NCBI GenBank assembly: GCA_907163375.1
Contig: CAJQUW010008927.1
Location: 1-64,000, forward strand
From: Prostheceraeus crozeri
Lineage: Eukaryota; Platyhelminthes; Polycladida; Euryleptidae
Length of the DNA stretch: 64,000 nucleotides
Reading direction: 5' to 3'
Part shown: positions 39,476 through 49,511 of the stretch, one piece after another
How the letters are laid out: every line of letters starts with the position of its first letter
Position numbering within the stretch: the stretch's first letter is position 1
Position numbers and translations under genes: made by a program
Notes under the pieces: generated by a model
What the model was told of the DNA's origin: nothing
Database searches by the model: none
What the model saw: the letters and a program-made list of their open reading frames with translations, nothing else

Positions 39476-40075
39476 ATGGCAGTAGCCGGTGAAGTAACGA
39501 TATCTACAACGTCAGCATCAACGTCAGCATCAACGTCAGCATCTATTTTCTTCCCATTGCTTCGGGATCGAGTACCTGCAATGGTGTATCGAGATATTCC
39601 CCTTTTCGCTGGGGATGTGATCCTATCAGATAAGATATCATGTGTGGTGGTCAAGCGGGCTGTGGTACAGACAGAGACTCACATATTTCCAACTACGATT
39701 GACACTTTTTATTTTACTAAATCACCTGTATATCGTATACATTCAAGTACGAATGACCCACCGGAGAAGCCACTATACATGGAACGAGATGTGCCTATGT
39801 ACGAAGGGGATGTAATTCTGGGGTACTCCCCTACAAGAATGATGATACGTCGTGCACCAGGATGGGTGGATGATGGAAGGTGGATGGGGGCGTATGTGGA
39901 AGTTGAACATCATTCAAAGCCACTCATGGACCCACCGTATGAGACGCAACGATTCCGTCTAGATGGTGAAGCATGGATTCGTGTCATTCCCAACGGATGG
40001 TACAGAGACATTGATGAAGAGAGAGGTGATTATAAGTCCTTTAGTGAAATAAGTGGAGAATTTGTATTTCAATGA
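39476..40075 (+). CDS. gene A: unknown protein with internal duplication, 199 aa (left arm)
   Basis: ATG 39476 lies 56 bp after TATATAAG. After a Thr/Ser/Ala repeat (STSASTSAST; 12-bp DNA repeats) the protein holds two copies of one motif: RDIPLFAGDVILSDKISCVVVKR (split: RDIPLFAGDVIL at ~39-50, CVVVKR after it) and RDVPMYEGDVIL with MMIRR at ~104-125. Between them is PTTIDTFYF, and later QRFRLDGEAWIRVI. Gene B is a paralogue with the same layout. The strand-rich pattern suggests two small beta domains. The family is unknown to me and shows no capsid or enzyme signature. An AATAAA follows about 30-40 bp after the stop. Confidence 0.75.
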   Translation: MAVAGEVTISTTSASTSASTSASIFFPLLRDRVPAMVYRDIPLFAGDVILSDKISCVVVKRAVVQTETHIFPTTIDTFYFTKSPVYRIHSSTNDPPEKPLYMERDVPMYEGDVILGYSPTRMMIRRAPGWVDDGRWMGAYVEVEHHSKPLMDPPYETQRFRLDGEAWIRVIPNGWYRDIDEERGDYKSFSEISGEFVFQ

Positions 40076-40234
40076 ACTTTTATGTATATATTGAATGAAC
40101 TTTTATTGAATAAACATACTTCATACATGTGATCATTTTCCTTTGAGTTATACTATAATGAATAGGATGGTATTAGAAGAAGATGGATATGGGTATAAAT
40201 AAGTTAAGTGAAAATAGATGGGAATATAATCATC

Positions 40235-40789
40235 ATGAGTGAGGTTCCAGAGTGTGAGGTTCCAGAGTGTGAGGTACGTTATCCAATACGTCATTGGAAA
40301 GGTAAATTTTGGCAATATCACCGTACCATTCCATTATTTCATGGAGACAAGATAATTTCAGAGACGAAGAACTGTGTAGTGATATCACGCCGTAAGATAG
40401 AATTGGAAAATGAAATAATTCCAACGTATATTGACACATTCTATTTTGAAGTAACACCGACATATCAGCATCCAATTACAACAACGGTGGAGAAACCGAA
40501 AGACTGTCTTTATTTTGAACGTGATTACATTCCAATGTATGAAGGAGATGTAGTTATATCATGGAATCCTACAGAAACATGTATTCGACGTTCTCCAGGT
40601 AGAAAGCGTGAAGATGGAGGAGGTTTGGCACGGGCTATGTATATAGTATATCAACATACTCCAGAAGTGTATAAACGACCGAAATTGACACGACGATTTC
40701 GTTTGGATATTGAGAAGAAGGTGTGGGTTCAGATTCTTCATACTGATACATTGACTGACATTGAATGGACGGGTGGACAAACGAGGTGA
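40235..40789 (+). CDS. gene B: paralogue of gene A, 184 aa (left arm)
   Basis: The frame is open from 40208, but the first ATG is 40235, after TATAAATA at 40194-40201. An exact repeat PECEVPECEV is followed by RTIPLFHGDKII..CVVISRR, PTYIDTFYFEVTPTY, ERDYIPMYEGDVVISW..CIRRSPG and TRRFRLDIEKKVWVQI. These align in order with gene A, so A and B arose by tandem duplication and then diverged strongly (roughly 35-40 percent identity by eye in the shared blocks). The divergence while keeping the GD motifs argues for functional proteins. Function is unknown. Confidence 0.75.
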   Translation: MSEVPECEVPECEVRYPIRHWKGKFWQYHRTIPLFHGDKIISETKNCVVISRRKIELENEIIPTYIDTFYFEVTPTYQHPITTTVEKPKDCLYFERDYIPMYEGDVVISWNPTETCIRRSPGRKREDGGGLARAMYIVYQHTPEVYKRPKLTRRFRLDIEKKVWVQILHTDTLTDIEWTGGQTR

Positions 40790-40794
40790 TTTCA

Positions 40795-40850
40795 GGGTCC
40801 CCTGAAGGGGACCCATGAAGGGATCGGGTCCTTTGAGAGATGTATATAAG
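40795..40850 (+). promoter_or_regulatory. gene C promoter (left arm)
   Basis: GGGTCCCC, GGGGACCC and ATCGGGTCC boxes precede TATATAAG (40843-40850). They start directly after the gene B stop. Mirror copy at 48896-48951. Confidence 0.7.
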
Positions 40851-40881
40851 AGTGGATGAAATGAGTGTCACAATCATAATC

Positions 40882-41121
40882 ATGGTAGAAACAAGAGAAG
40901 AGTTGAGAGTAAGGCAGCGTGAGGAGATGAAGACCATCAAACAAATGATTGAAAGATATAAGAGGAGAGCCTATAAATCGAAGAATCCAGAGAAGATCAG
41001 AGAGTGTGAGGACACATGCGACTTTGTGCTGAAAGCGACGATAGTGAGTCATCAACGACAATCAAATTATTGGAGAGATGGATTGTGGAAGGGACCCGAT
41101 AGAGGACCCGATACCTTTTAG
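40882..41121 (+). CDS. gene C: small helical basic protein, 79 aa (left arm)
   Basis: The open frame extends up to 40840, but that ATG overlaps the TATA box. The first ATGs downstream are 40861 and 40882, and 40882 (MVETREELRV) suits a start site ~30 bp after TATA. The protein is almost wholly helical and charged (RQREEMKTIKQMIERYKRRA, then CEDTCDFVL), perhaps a coiled coil. The C-terminal KGPDRGPD is encoded by the GGACCCGAT boxes of the gene D promoter, so coding and promoter overlap. Function is unknown. Confidence 0.6.
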   Translation: MVETREELRVRQREEMKTIKQMIERYKRRAYKSKNPEKIRECEDTCDFVLKATIVSHQRQSNYWRDGLWKGPDRGPDTF

Positions 41122-41171
41122 AGGACCTGATACCTTTTAGAGGACCCGATCCACTAAAAACTGTATATAAA
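41092..41171 (+). promoter_or_regulatory. gene D promoter (left arm)
   Basis: Four GGACC(C/T)GAT boxes, several followed by ACCTTTTAGA, then TATATAAA (41164-41171). Mirror copy at 48575-48654. Confidence 0.75.
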
Positions 41172-41218
41172 TGACTTTTGAAATCATTTACTTCATATTT
41201 TGACTTGAGCTAGTGAAC

Positions 41219-41716
41219 ATGCCCGACGTAACGATGATCCAACCTTTACGGATTCGCATTCCCGAAGTGTTAGTGCCAGAGAGCGACGAGGAAGACTGGC
41301 CAACTGATCTTCCGTCTGGATGGGGATCGTGGCCCGATTTGAGTGAATTGACTGATGAAGGACTTCCAGAGTTGGTGACGCCTACCCCGATGGACAATCT
41401 TCCTCCAAGGTTTTCACCAGACATTACACAGTTGGACAGATTTTTAAATTCACCATCTTCCAGTCGGACGAATTTTAGTGAAATGACGGATGAAGAGTGG
41501 GTGACGTACGAAAAGGAGAAGGAGAAGGAGAATAATCCACCTAACTCGAGGGCAGGATCTCCGGTGGTCCCATTGGGATTACGTATGCTTATCCCACAAT
41601 TGCCGCATCGACAGTTTCATGGACGCATTTCATCAGAATCAAATATACGACGTGAGGTGGATTTGGTGGATGAAGCGTTGGTGCATGTCATTGATATGAA
41701 CAGTGTTTTCTCATGA
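41219..41716 (+). CDS. gene D: acidic Pro/Ser-rich protein, 165 aa (left arm)
   Basis: The first ATG is 41219 (MPDVTMIQPL), 48 bp after TATATAAA; the frame upstream begins only with GTG. The protein is acidic and probably disordered (PESDEEDWPTDLP, LTDEGLPELVTPTP, MTDEEWVTYEKEKEKE), with a more hydrophobic C-terminal part (GLRMLIPQLPHRQFH, VDLVDEALVHVI). Acidic and aromatic clusters resemble viral transcription-activation or host-factor-binding regions, which is an inference only. A TTTACTTTCTCATGA repeat and an AATAAA (~41756) follow the stop. Confidence 0.7.
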   Translation: MPDVTMIQPLRIRIPEVLVPESDEEDWPTDLPSGWGSWPDLSELTDEGLPELVTPTPMDNLPPRFSPDITQLDRFLNSPSSSRTNFSEMTDEEWVTYEKEKEKENNPPNSRAGSPVVPLGLRMLIPQLPHRQFHGRISSESNIRREVDLVDEALVHVIDMNSVFS

Positions 41717-41850
41717 TTTACTTTCTCATGATTTACTTTCTCGTGTGTGCTTCTTCAATAAACTTACATGGTAAGCCTTGATTCTTTTGAATGAAAGGGT
41801 ATGGGATGTAGAAGTTTAAGTAATCATATACATAGCAGATTGTATGAATC

Positions 41851-42006
41851 ATGCCATGTTATAGACGAAGACGAAGACGTCAGAGAGGGGGTATTCTTTT
41901 ACCTCTAGCGGGAATGCTTGGTAAACATTTTGCAGGAACTATTACAAAGGGTGTTTCACGACATATAGCAAGGAAAGCCATTAGACGTATTAAGCGAAAG
42001 CGCTAA
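41851..42006 (+). CDS. Arg-rich core-like peptide, 51 aa (left arm)
   Basis: A short ORF (MPCYRRRRRRQRGG, then ILLPLAGMLGKHFAG, ending in AIRRIKRKR). Six consecutive Arg and QRGG precede an amphipathic stretch, and the C-terminus is basic. The design resembles adenovirus core protein X/pVI-type peptides and the 151-aa core protein of element L, which has RRQRGG at the same relative place. It likely binds viral DNA or membranes. QRGG could be a viral protease site, but no protease gene is seen. Confidence 0.6.
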   Translation: MPCYRRRRRRQRGGILLPLAGMLGKHFAGTITKGVSRHIARKAIRRIKRKR

Positions 42007-42029
42007 GTAACAGTGAATGGAATGTTATT

Positions 42030-42197
42030 ATGACAATGCCATATCGTACTAGACGAAGACGAAGACGAAGACGACGTCAGAGGGGTGGTCTTATCATTTC
42101 AATTTTACCACGTGTCCTTAATAAAGTAATGAAAGTAATGACACATCGAGATCTAGGTGCAGGTCCTACATTGCTGCATAGATTTGGTGACGAATAA
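42030..42197 (+). CDS. Arg-rich core-like peptide, 55 aa (left arm)
   Basis: Begins MTMPYRT, then nine Arg and QRGG, then an amphipathic LIISILPRVLNKVMKVM and an uncharged tail ending HRFGDE. Parallel design with the 51-aa peptide 24 bp upstream marks the two as tandem paralogues. Both lie between gene D and the minisatellite. The start could also be the second Met (42036). Confidence 0.6.
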   Translation: MTMPYRTRRRRRRRRRQRGGLIISILPRVLNKVMKVMTHRDLGAGPTLLHRFGDE

Positions 42198-42204
42198 GAT
42201 TTAC

Positions 42205-44840
42205 TAGTTTGCAATTTAGACTAAGCGTTCTATTATTTGTAAATGAAAGATATAGTTTCAATAGTTTACACGTTAAAAATAAAAATTCAATAGTGTGTAT
42301 GTTAAGAATAAAGTTCTATCTGTTTGTATGTTAGAAATAAAATGAAGTTTCATCAGTTTACAAGTTAAGAATAAAGTTTTATCTGTTTGTATGTTAGAAA
42401 TAAAACAAAGTTTCAACGGTTAACAAGTTAAAAATAAAGTTTCAATAGTTTACAAGTTAAAACTAATGTTTCAATAGTGCGTATGTTAAGAATAAAGTTT
42501 TATCTGTTTATATGTTAGAAATAAAATGAAGTTTCGCCAGTTTACAAGTTAAGAATAAATTTTATCTGCTTGTATGTTAGAATTAAAACAAAGTTTCAAC
42601 CGTTTACAGGTTAAAAATAAAGTTTCAATAGTTAACACGTTAAAAATAAAGTTTCAATAGTGTGTATGTTAAGAATAAAGTTCTATCTGTTTCTATGTTA
42701 GAAATAAAATGAAGGTTCATCAGTTTACAAGTTAAGAATAAAGTTTTATCTGTTTGTATGTTAGAAATAAAACAAAGTTTCAACCGTTAACAAGTTAAAA
42801 ATAAAGTTTCAATAGTTTGCAAGTTAAAACTAATGTTTCAATAGTGCGTATGTTAAGAATAAAGTTTTATCTGTTTCTATGTTAGAAATAAAATGAAGTT
42901 TCGCCAGTTTACAAGTTAAGAATAAATTTTATCTGCTTGTATGTTAGAATTAAAACAAAGTTTCAACCGTTTACAAGTTAAAAATGAAGTTTCAATAGTG
43001 TATATGTTAAGAATAAAGTTCTATCTGTTTATATGTTAGAAATAAAAATGAAGGTTCACCAGTTTACAAGTTAAGAATAAAGTTTTATCTGCTTGTATGT
43101 CAGAAATGAAATAAAGTTTCACCAGTTTACAAGTTAAAAATGAAGTTTCAATAGTGTGTACGTTAGAAATAAAGTTTCAATAGTGTGTATGTTAAGAATA
43201 AAGTTTTATCTGTTTGTATGTTAGAATTAAAAAACCGGTTTCAACCGTATACAAGTTAAAAATAAAGTTTCAATAGTTAACACGTTAAAAATAAAGTTTC
43301 AATAGTGTGTATGTTAAGAATAAAGTTCTATCTGCTTCTATGTTAGAAATAAAATGAAGTTTCATCAGTTTACAAGTTAATAATAAAGTTGTATCTGTTT
43401 GTATGTTAGACATAAAATAAAGTTTTAGCTGTTTGTATGTTAAAAATAAAATAAAGTTTCAATAGTGTGTATGTTAAGATTAAAGTTCTATCTGCTTCTA
43501 TGTTAGAAATAAAATGAAGTTTCATCAGTTTACAAGTTAATAATAGAGTTTTATCTGTTTGTATGTTAGACATAAAACAAAGTTTCAACCGTTAACAAGT
43601 TAAAAATAAAGTTTCAGATTAAAATAAAGTTTCAATAGTGTGTATGATGGAAATAAAGTTTAAGCGCTTTGTGCGTTAAAAATAAAGTTTCAACATTGTG
43701 TACGTTAAGAATAAAGTTCTATCTGTTTATATGTTAGAAATAAAATGAAGTTTCGCCAGTTTACAAGTTAAGAATAAATTTTATCTGCTTGTATGTTAGA
43801 ATTAAAACAAAGTTTCAACCGTTTACAGGTTAAAAATAAAGTTTCAATAGTTAACACGTTAAAAATAAAGTTTCAATAGTGTGTATGTTAAGAATAAAGT
43901 TCTATCTGTTTCTATGTTAGAAATAAAATGAAGGTTCATCAGTTTACAAGTTAAGAATAAAGTTTTATCTGTTTGTATGTTAGACATAAAACAAAGTTTC
44001 AACCGTTAACAAGTTAAAAATAAAGTTTCAATAGTTTACAAGTTAAAACTAATGTTTCAATAGTGCGTATGTTAAGAATAAAGTTTTATCTGTTTCTATG
44101 TTAGAAATAAAATGAAGCTTCACCAGTTTACAAGTTAAGAATAAAGTTTTATCAGCTTGTATGTTAGAAATAAAATGAAGTTTCACCAGTTTACAATTTA
44201 AAAATAAAGTTTCAATAGTGTGTACGTTAGAAATAAAGTTTCAACCGTTTACAAGTTGAAAAATAAAGTTTTAACAGTGTCTACGTTAGAAATAAAGTTT
44301 TATCTGTTTGTAAAGTACGATCGTAGGATTTACTAGTTTGCAAGTTAGACTCAGCATTCTACTAGTTGTAAATGAAAATATCGTTTCAACAGTTTACAGA
44401 TTAAAATAAACTTTTAACAGTGTGTACGTTAGAAATAAAGTTTTAGCTGTTTATATGTTAGAAACAAAATAAAGTTTCAACAGTTTACAAGTTGAAAAAT
44501 AAAGTTTCAACAGTGTGTACGTTAGAAATAAATGAAAGTAAAAACTTCATCGTATGAGTATTCAAAGCATGTTTTGTAAATCAAATGTGTGTAGTCCTGA
44601 CATGATAGAATCGCGTTAGAAATAAAGTTTCAGCCGTTTACAAGTTAAAAATAAAGTTTCAACGGTGTGTACGTTAGAAATAAAGTTTTAGCTGTTTATA
44701 TGTTAGAAACAAAATAAAGTTTCAACAGTTTACAAGTTGAAAATAAAGTTTCAACAGTGTGTACATTAGAAATAAATGAAAGTAAGAACTTCATCGTATG
44801 AGTATTCAAAGCATGTTTTGTAAATCAATTGTGTGTAGTC
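42205..44840. repeat. AATAAA-rich minisatellite (left arm)
   Basis: Degenerate tandem units of about 29-35 bp, such as GTTTCAATAGTTTACAAGTT followed by AAAAATAAA. Most units carry AATAAA on the plus strand, the strand of genes A-D. Two internal ~65-bp segments (42205-42260, 44330-44395) contain the TTTGCAAGTTAGACT / GTAAATGAAA motif. Two copies of a ~100-bp segment (44519-44620, 44761-44855) lie near the apex. No gene. Confidence 0.85.
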
Positions 44841-44907
44841 CTGACATGATAGAATTAAGCTTGACAAACGCGTTTTGTCAAGTTCATTTGATTCTATCAT
44901 GTCAGGA
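44839..44907. other. asymmetric palindrome apex (hairpin-like)
   Basis: The arms pair perfectly up to ATGATAGAAT/ATTCTATCAT. Inside lies an asymmetric loop (left TAAG, right TTCATTTG), then a 6-bp stem CTTGAC/GTCAAG (44860-44865, 44877-44882), then AAA opposite TTTT around CGCG. The local symmetry centre is shifted by 2 bp relative to the arms. Confidence 0.8.
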
Positions 44908-47541
44908 CTACACACAATTGATTTACAAAACATGCTTTGAATACTCATACGATGAAGTTCTTACTTTCATTTATTTCTAATGTACACACTGTTGAAACTT
45001 TATTTTCAACTTGTAAACTGTTGAAACTTTATTTTGTTTCTAACATATAAACAGCTAAAACTTTATTTCTAACGTACACACCGTTGAAACTTTATTTTTA
45101 ACTTGTAAACGGCTGAAACTTTATTTCTAACGCGATTCTATCATGTCAGGACTACACACATTTGATTTACAAAACATGCTTTGAATACTCATACGATGAA
45201 GTTTTTACTTTCATTTATTTCTAACGTACACACTGTTGAAACTTTATTTTTCAACTTGTAAACTGTTGAAACTTTATTTTGTTTCTAACATATAAACAGC
45301 TAAAACTTTATTTCTAACGTACACACTGTTAAAAGTTTATTTTAATCTGTAAACTGTTGAAACGATATTTTCATTTACAACTAGTAGAATGCTGAGTCTA
45401 ACTTGCAAACTAGTAAATCCTACGATCGTACTTTACAAACAGATAAAACTTTATTTCTAACGTAGACACTGTTAAAACTTTATTTTTCAACTTGTAAACG
45501 GTTGAAACTTTATTTCTAACGTACACACTATTGAAACTTTATTTTTAAATTGTAAACTGGTGAAACTTCATTTTATTTCTAACATACAAGCTGATAAAAC
45601 TTTATTCTTAACTTGTAAACTGGTGAAGCTTCATTTTATTTCTAACATAGAAACAGATAAAACTTTATTCTTAACATACGCACTATTGAAACATTAGTTT
45701 TAACTTGTAAACTATTGAAACTTTATTTTTAACTTGTTAACGGTTGAAACTTTGTTTTATGTCTAACATACAAACAGATAAAACTTTATTCTTAACTTGT
45801 AAACTGATGAACCTTCATTTTATTTCTAACATAGAAACAGATAGAACTTTATTCTTAACATACACACTATTGAAACTTTATTTTTAACGTGTTAACTATT
45901 GAAACTTTATTTTTAACCTGTAAACGGTTGAAACTTTGTTTTAATTCTAACATACAAGCAGATAAAATTTATTCTTAACTTGTAAACTGGCGAAACTTCA
46001 TTTTATTTCTAACATATAAACAGATAGAACTTTATTCTTAACGTACACAATGTTGAAACTTTATTTTTAACGCACAAAGCGCTTAAACTTTATTTCCATC
46101 ATACACACTATTGAAACTTTATTTTAATCTGAAACTTTATTTTTAACTTGTTAACGGTTGAAACTTTGTTTTATGTCTAACATACAAACAGATAAAACTC
46201 TATTATTAACTTGTAAACTGATGAAACTTCATTTTATTTCTAACATAGAAGCAGATAGAACTTTAATCTTAACATACACACTATTGAAACTTTATTTTAT
46301 TTTTAACATACAAACAGCTAAAACTTTATTTTATGTCTAACATACAAACAGATACAACTTTATTATTAACTTGTAAACTGATGAAACTTCATTTTATTTC
46401 TAACATAGAAGCAGATAGAACTTTATTCTTAACATACACACTATTGAAACTTTATTTTTAACGTGTTAACTATTGAAACTTTATTTTTAACTTGTATACG
46501 GTTGAAACCGGTTTTTTAATTCTAACATACAAACAGATAAAACTTTATTCTTAACATACACACTATTGAAACTTTATTTCTAACGTACACACTATTGAAA
46601 CTTCATTTTTAACTTGTAAACTGGTGAAACTTTATTTCATTTCTGACATACAAGCAGATAAAACTTTATTCTTAACTTGTAAACTGGTGAACCTTCATTT
46701 TTATTTCTAACATATAAACAGATAGAACTTTATTCTTAACATATACACTATTGAAACTTCATTTTTAACTTGTAAACGGTTGAAACTTTGTTTTAATTCT
46801 AACATACAAGCAGATAAAATTTATTCTTAACTTGTAAACTGGCGAAACTTCATTTTATTTCTAACATAGAAACAGATAAAACTTTATTCTTAACATACGC
46901 ACTATTGAAACATTAGTTTTAACTTGCAAACTATTGAAACTTTATTTTTAACTTGTTAACGGTTGAAACTTTGTTTTATTTCTAACATACAAACAGATAA
47001 AACTTTATTCTTAACTTGTAAACTGATGAACCTTCATTTTATTTCTAACATAGAAACAGATAGAACTTTATTCTTAACATACACACTATTGAAACTTTAT
47101 TTTTAACGTGTTAACTATTGAAACTTTATTTTTAACCTGTAAACGGTTGAAACTTTGTTTTAATTCTAACATACAAGCAGATAAAATTTATTCTTAACTT
47201 GTAAACTGGCGAAACTTCATTTTATTTCTAACATATAAACAGATAAAACTTTATTCTTAACATACGCACTATTGAAACATTAGTTTTAACTTGTAAACTA
47301 TTGAAACTTTATTTTTAACTTGTTAACCGTTGAAACTTTGTTTTATTTCTAACATACAAACAGATAAAACTTTATTCTTAACTTGTAAACTGATGAAACT
47401 TCATTTTATTTCTAACATACAAACAGATAGAACTTTATTCTTAACATACACACTATTGAATTTTTATTTTTAACGTGTAAACTATTGAAACTATATCTTT
47501 CATTTACAAATAATAGAACGCTTAGTCTAAATTGCAAACTA
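44906..47541. repeat. AATAAA-rich minisatellite (right arm)
   Basis: Mirror of the left-arm array. Here AATAAA reads on the minus strand, again the coding strand of the arm. Confidence 0.85.
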
Positions 47542-47548
47542 GTAAATC

Positions 47549-47716
47549 TTATTCGTCACCAAATCTATGCAGCAATGTAGGACCTGCACCTAGATCTCGA
47601 TGTGTCATTACTTTCATTACTTTATTAAGGACACGTGGTAAAATTGAAATGATAAGACCACCCCTCTGACGTCGTCTTCGTCTTCGTCTTCGTCTAGTAC
47701 GATATGGCATTGTCAT
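47549..47716 (-). CDS. Arg-rich core-like peptide, 55 aa (right arm)
   Basis: Mirror copy of the 55-aa peptide. Confidence 0.6.
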   Translation of the reverse strand: MTMPYRTRRRRRRRRRQRGGLIISILPRVLNKVMKVMTHRDLGAGPTLLHRFGDE

Positions 47717-47739
47717 AATAACATTCCATTCACTGTTAC

Positions 47740-47895
47740 TTAGCGCTTTCGCTTAATACGTCTAATGGCTTTCCTTGCTATATGTCGTGAAACACCCTTT
47801 GTAATAGTTCCTGCAAAATGTTTACCAAGCATTCCCGCTAGAGGTAAAAGAATACCCCCTCTCTGACGTCTTCGTCTTCGTCTATAACATGGCAT
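47740..47895 (-). CDS. Arg-rich core-like peptide, 51 aa (right arm)
   Basis: Mirror copy of the 51-aa peptide. Confidence 0.6.
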   Translation of the reverse strand: MPCYRRRRRRQRGGILLPLAGMLGKHFAGTITKGVSRHIARKAIRRIKRKR

Positions 47896-48029
47896 GATTC
47901 ATACAATCTGCTATGTATATGATTACTTAAACTTCTACATCCCATACCCTTTCATTCAAAAGAATCAAGGCTTACCATGTAAGTTTATTGAAGAAGCACA
48001 CACGAGAAAGTAAATCATGAGAAAGTAAA

Positions 48030-48527
48030 TCATGAGAAAACACTGTTCATATCAATGACATGCACCAACGCTTCATCCACCAAATCCACCTCACGTCGTA
48101 TATTTGATTCTGATGAAATGCGTCCATGAAACTGTCGATGCGGCAATTGTGGGATAAGCATACGTAATCCCAATGGGACCACCGGAGATCCTGCCCTCGA
48201 GTTAGGTGGATTATTCTCCTTCTCCTTCTCCTTTTCGTACGTCACCCACTCTTCATCCGTCATTTCACTAAAATTCGTCCGACTGGAAGATGGTGAATTT
48301 AAAAATCTGTCCAACTGTGTAATGTCTGGTGAAAACCTTGGAGGAAGATTGTCCATCGGGGTAGGCGTCACCAACTCTGGAAGTCCTTCATCAGTCAATT
48401 CACTCAAATCGGGCCACGATCCCCATCCAGACGGAAGATCAGTTGGCCAGTCTTCCTCGTCGCTCTCTGGCACTAACACTTCGGGAATGCGAATCCGTAA
48501 AGGTTGGATCATCGTTACGTCGGGCAT
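48030..48527 (-). CDS. gene D, 165 aa (right arm)
   Basis: Mirror copy with an identical protein. TATA at 48575-48582. Confidence 0.7.
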   Translation of the reverse strand: MPDVTMIQPLRIRIPEVLVPESDEEDWPTDLPSGWGSWPDLSELTDEGLPELVTPTPMDNLPPRFSPDITQLDRFLNSPSSSRTNFSEMTDEEWVTYEKEKEKENNPPNSRAGSPVVPLGLRMLIPQLPHRQFHGRISSESNIRREVDLVDEALVHVIDMNSVFS

Positions 48528-48624
48528 GTTCACTAGCTCAAGTCAAAATATGAAGTAAATGATTTCAAAAGTCATTTATATACAGTTTTTAGTGGATCGG
48601 GTCCTCTAAAAGGTATCAGGTCCT

Positions 48625-48864
48625 CTAAAAGGTATCGGGTCCTCTATCGGGTCCCTTCCACAATCCATCTCTCCAATAATTTGATTGTCGTTGATGACTC
48701 ACTATCGTCGCTTTCAGCACAAAGTCGCATGTGTCCTCACACTCTCTGATCTTCTCTGGATTCTTCGATTTATAGGCTCTCCTCTTATATCTTTCAATCA
48801 TTTGTTTGATGGTCTTCATCTCCTCACGCTGCCTTACTCTCAACTCTTCTCTTGTTTCTACCAT
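48625..48864 (-). CDS. gene C, 79 aa (right arm)
   Basis: Mirror copy with an identical protein. TATA at 48896-48903. Confidence 0.6.
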   Translation of the reverse strand: MVETREELRVRQREEMKTIKQMIERYKRRAYKSKNPEKIRECEDTCDFVLKATIVSHQRQSNYWRDGLWKGPDRGPDTF

Positions 48865-48956
48865 GATTATGATTGTGACACTCATTTCATCCACTCTTAT
48901 ATACATCTCTCAAAGGACCCGATCCCTTCATGGGTCCCCTTCAGGGGACCCTGAAA

Positions 48957-49511
48957 TCACCTCGTTTGTCCACCCGTCCATTCAATGTCAGTCAATGTAT
49001 CAGTATGAAGAATCTGAACCCACACCTTCTTCTCAATATCCAAACGAAATCGTCGTGTCAATTTCGGTCGTTTATACACTTCTGGAGTATGTTGATATAC
49101 TATATACATAGCCCGTGCCAAACCTCCTCCATCTTCACGCTTTCTACCTGGAGAACGTCGAATACATGTTTCTGTAGGATTCCATGATATAACTACATCT
49201 CCTTCATACATTGGAATGTAATCACGTTCAAAATAAAGACAGTCTTTCGGTTTCTCCACCGTTGTTGTAATTGGATGCTGATATGTCGGTGTTACTTCAA
49301 AATAGAATGTGTCAATATACGTTGGAATTATTTCATTTTCCAATTCTATCTTACGGCGTGATATCACTACACAGTTCTTCGTCTCTGAAATTATCTTGTC
49401 TCCATGAAATAATGGAATGGTACGGTGATATTGCCAAAATTTACCTTTCCAATGACGTATTGGATAACGTACCTCACACTCTGGAACCTCACACTCTGGA
49501 ACCTCACTCAT
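48957..49511 (-). CDS. gene B, 184 aa (right arm)
   Basis: Mirror copy with an identical protein. TATA at 49545-49552. Confidence 0.75.
   Translation of the reverse strand: MSEVPECEVPECEVRYPIRHWKGKFWQYHRTIPLFHGDKIISETKNCVVISRRKIELENEIIPTYIDTFYFEVTPTYQHPITTTVEKPKDCLYFERDYIPMYEGDVVISWNPTETCIRRSPGRKREDGGGLARAMYIVYQHTPEVYKRPKLTRRFRLDIEKKVWVQILHTDTLTDIEWTGGQTR

Noticed and set aside
43406..43588. 60-codon frames in the minisatellite (43406-43588, 46158-46340, 44766-44980)
   Set aside because: Products of the repeat itself.
42205..47541. CRISPR array in the tandem repeats
   Set aside because: Units are degenerate and contiguous with no unique spacers, and the context is eukaryotic.
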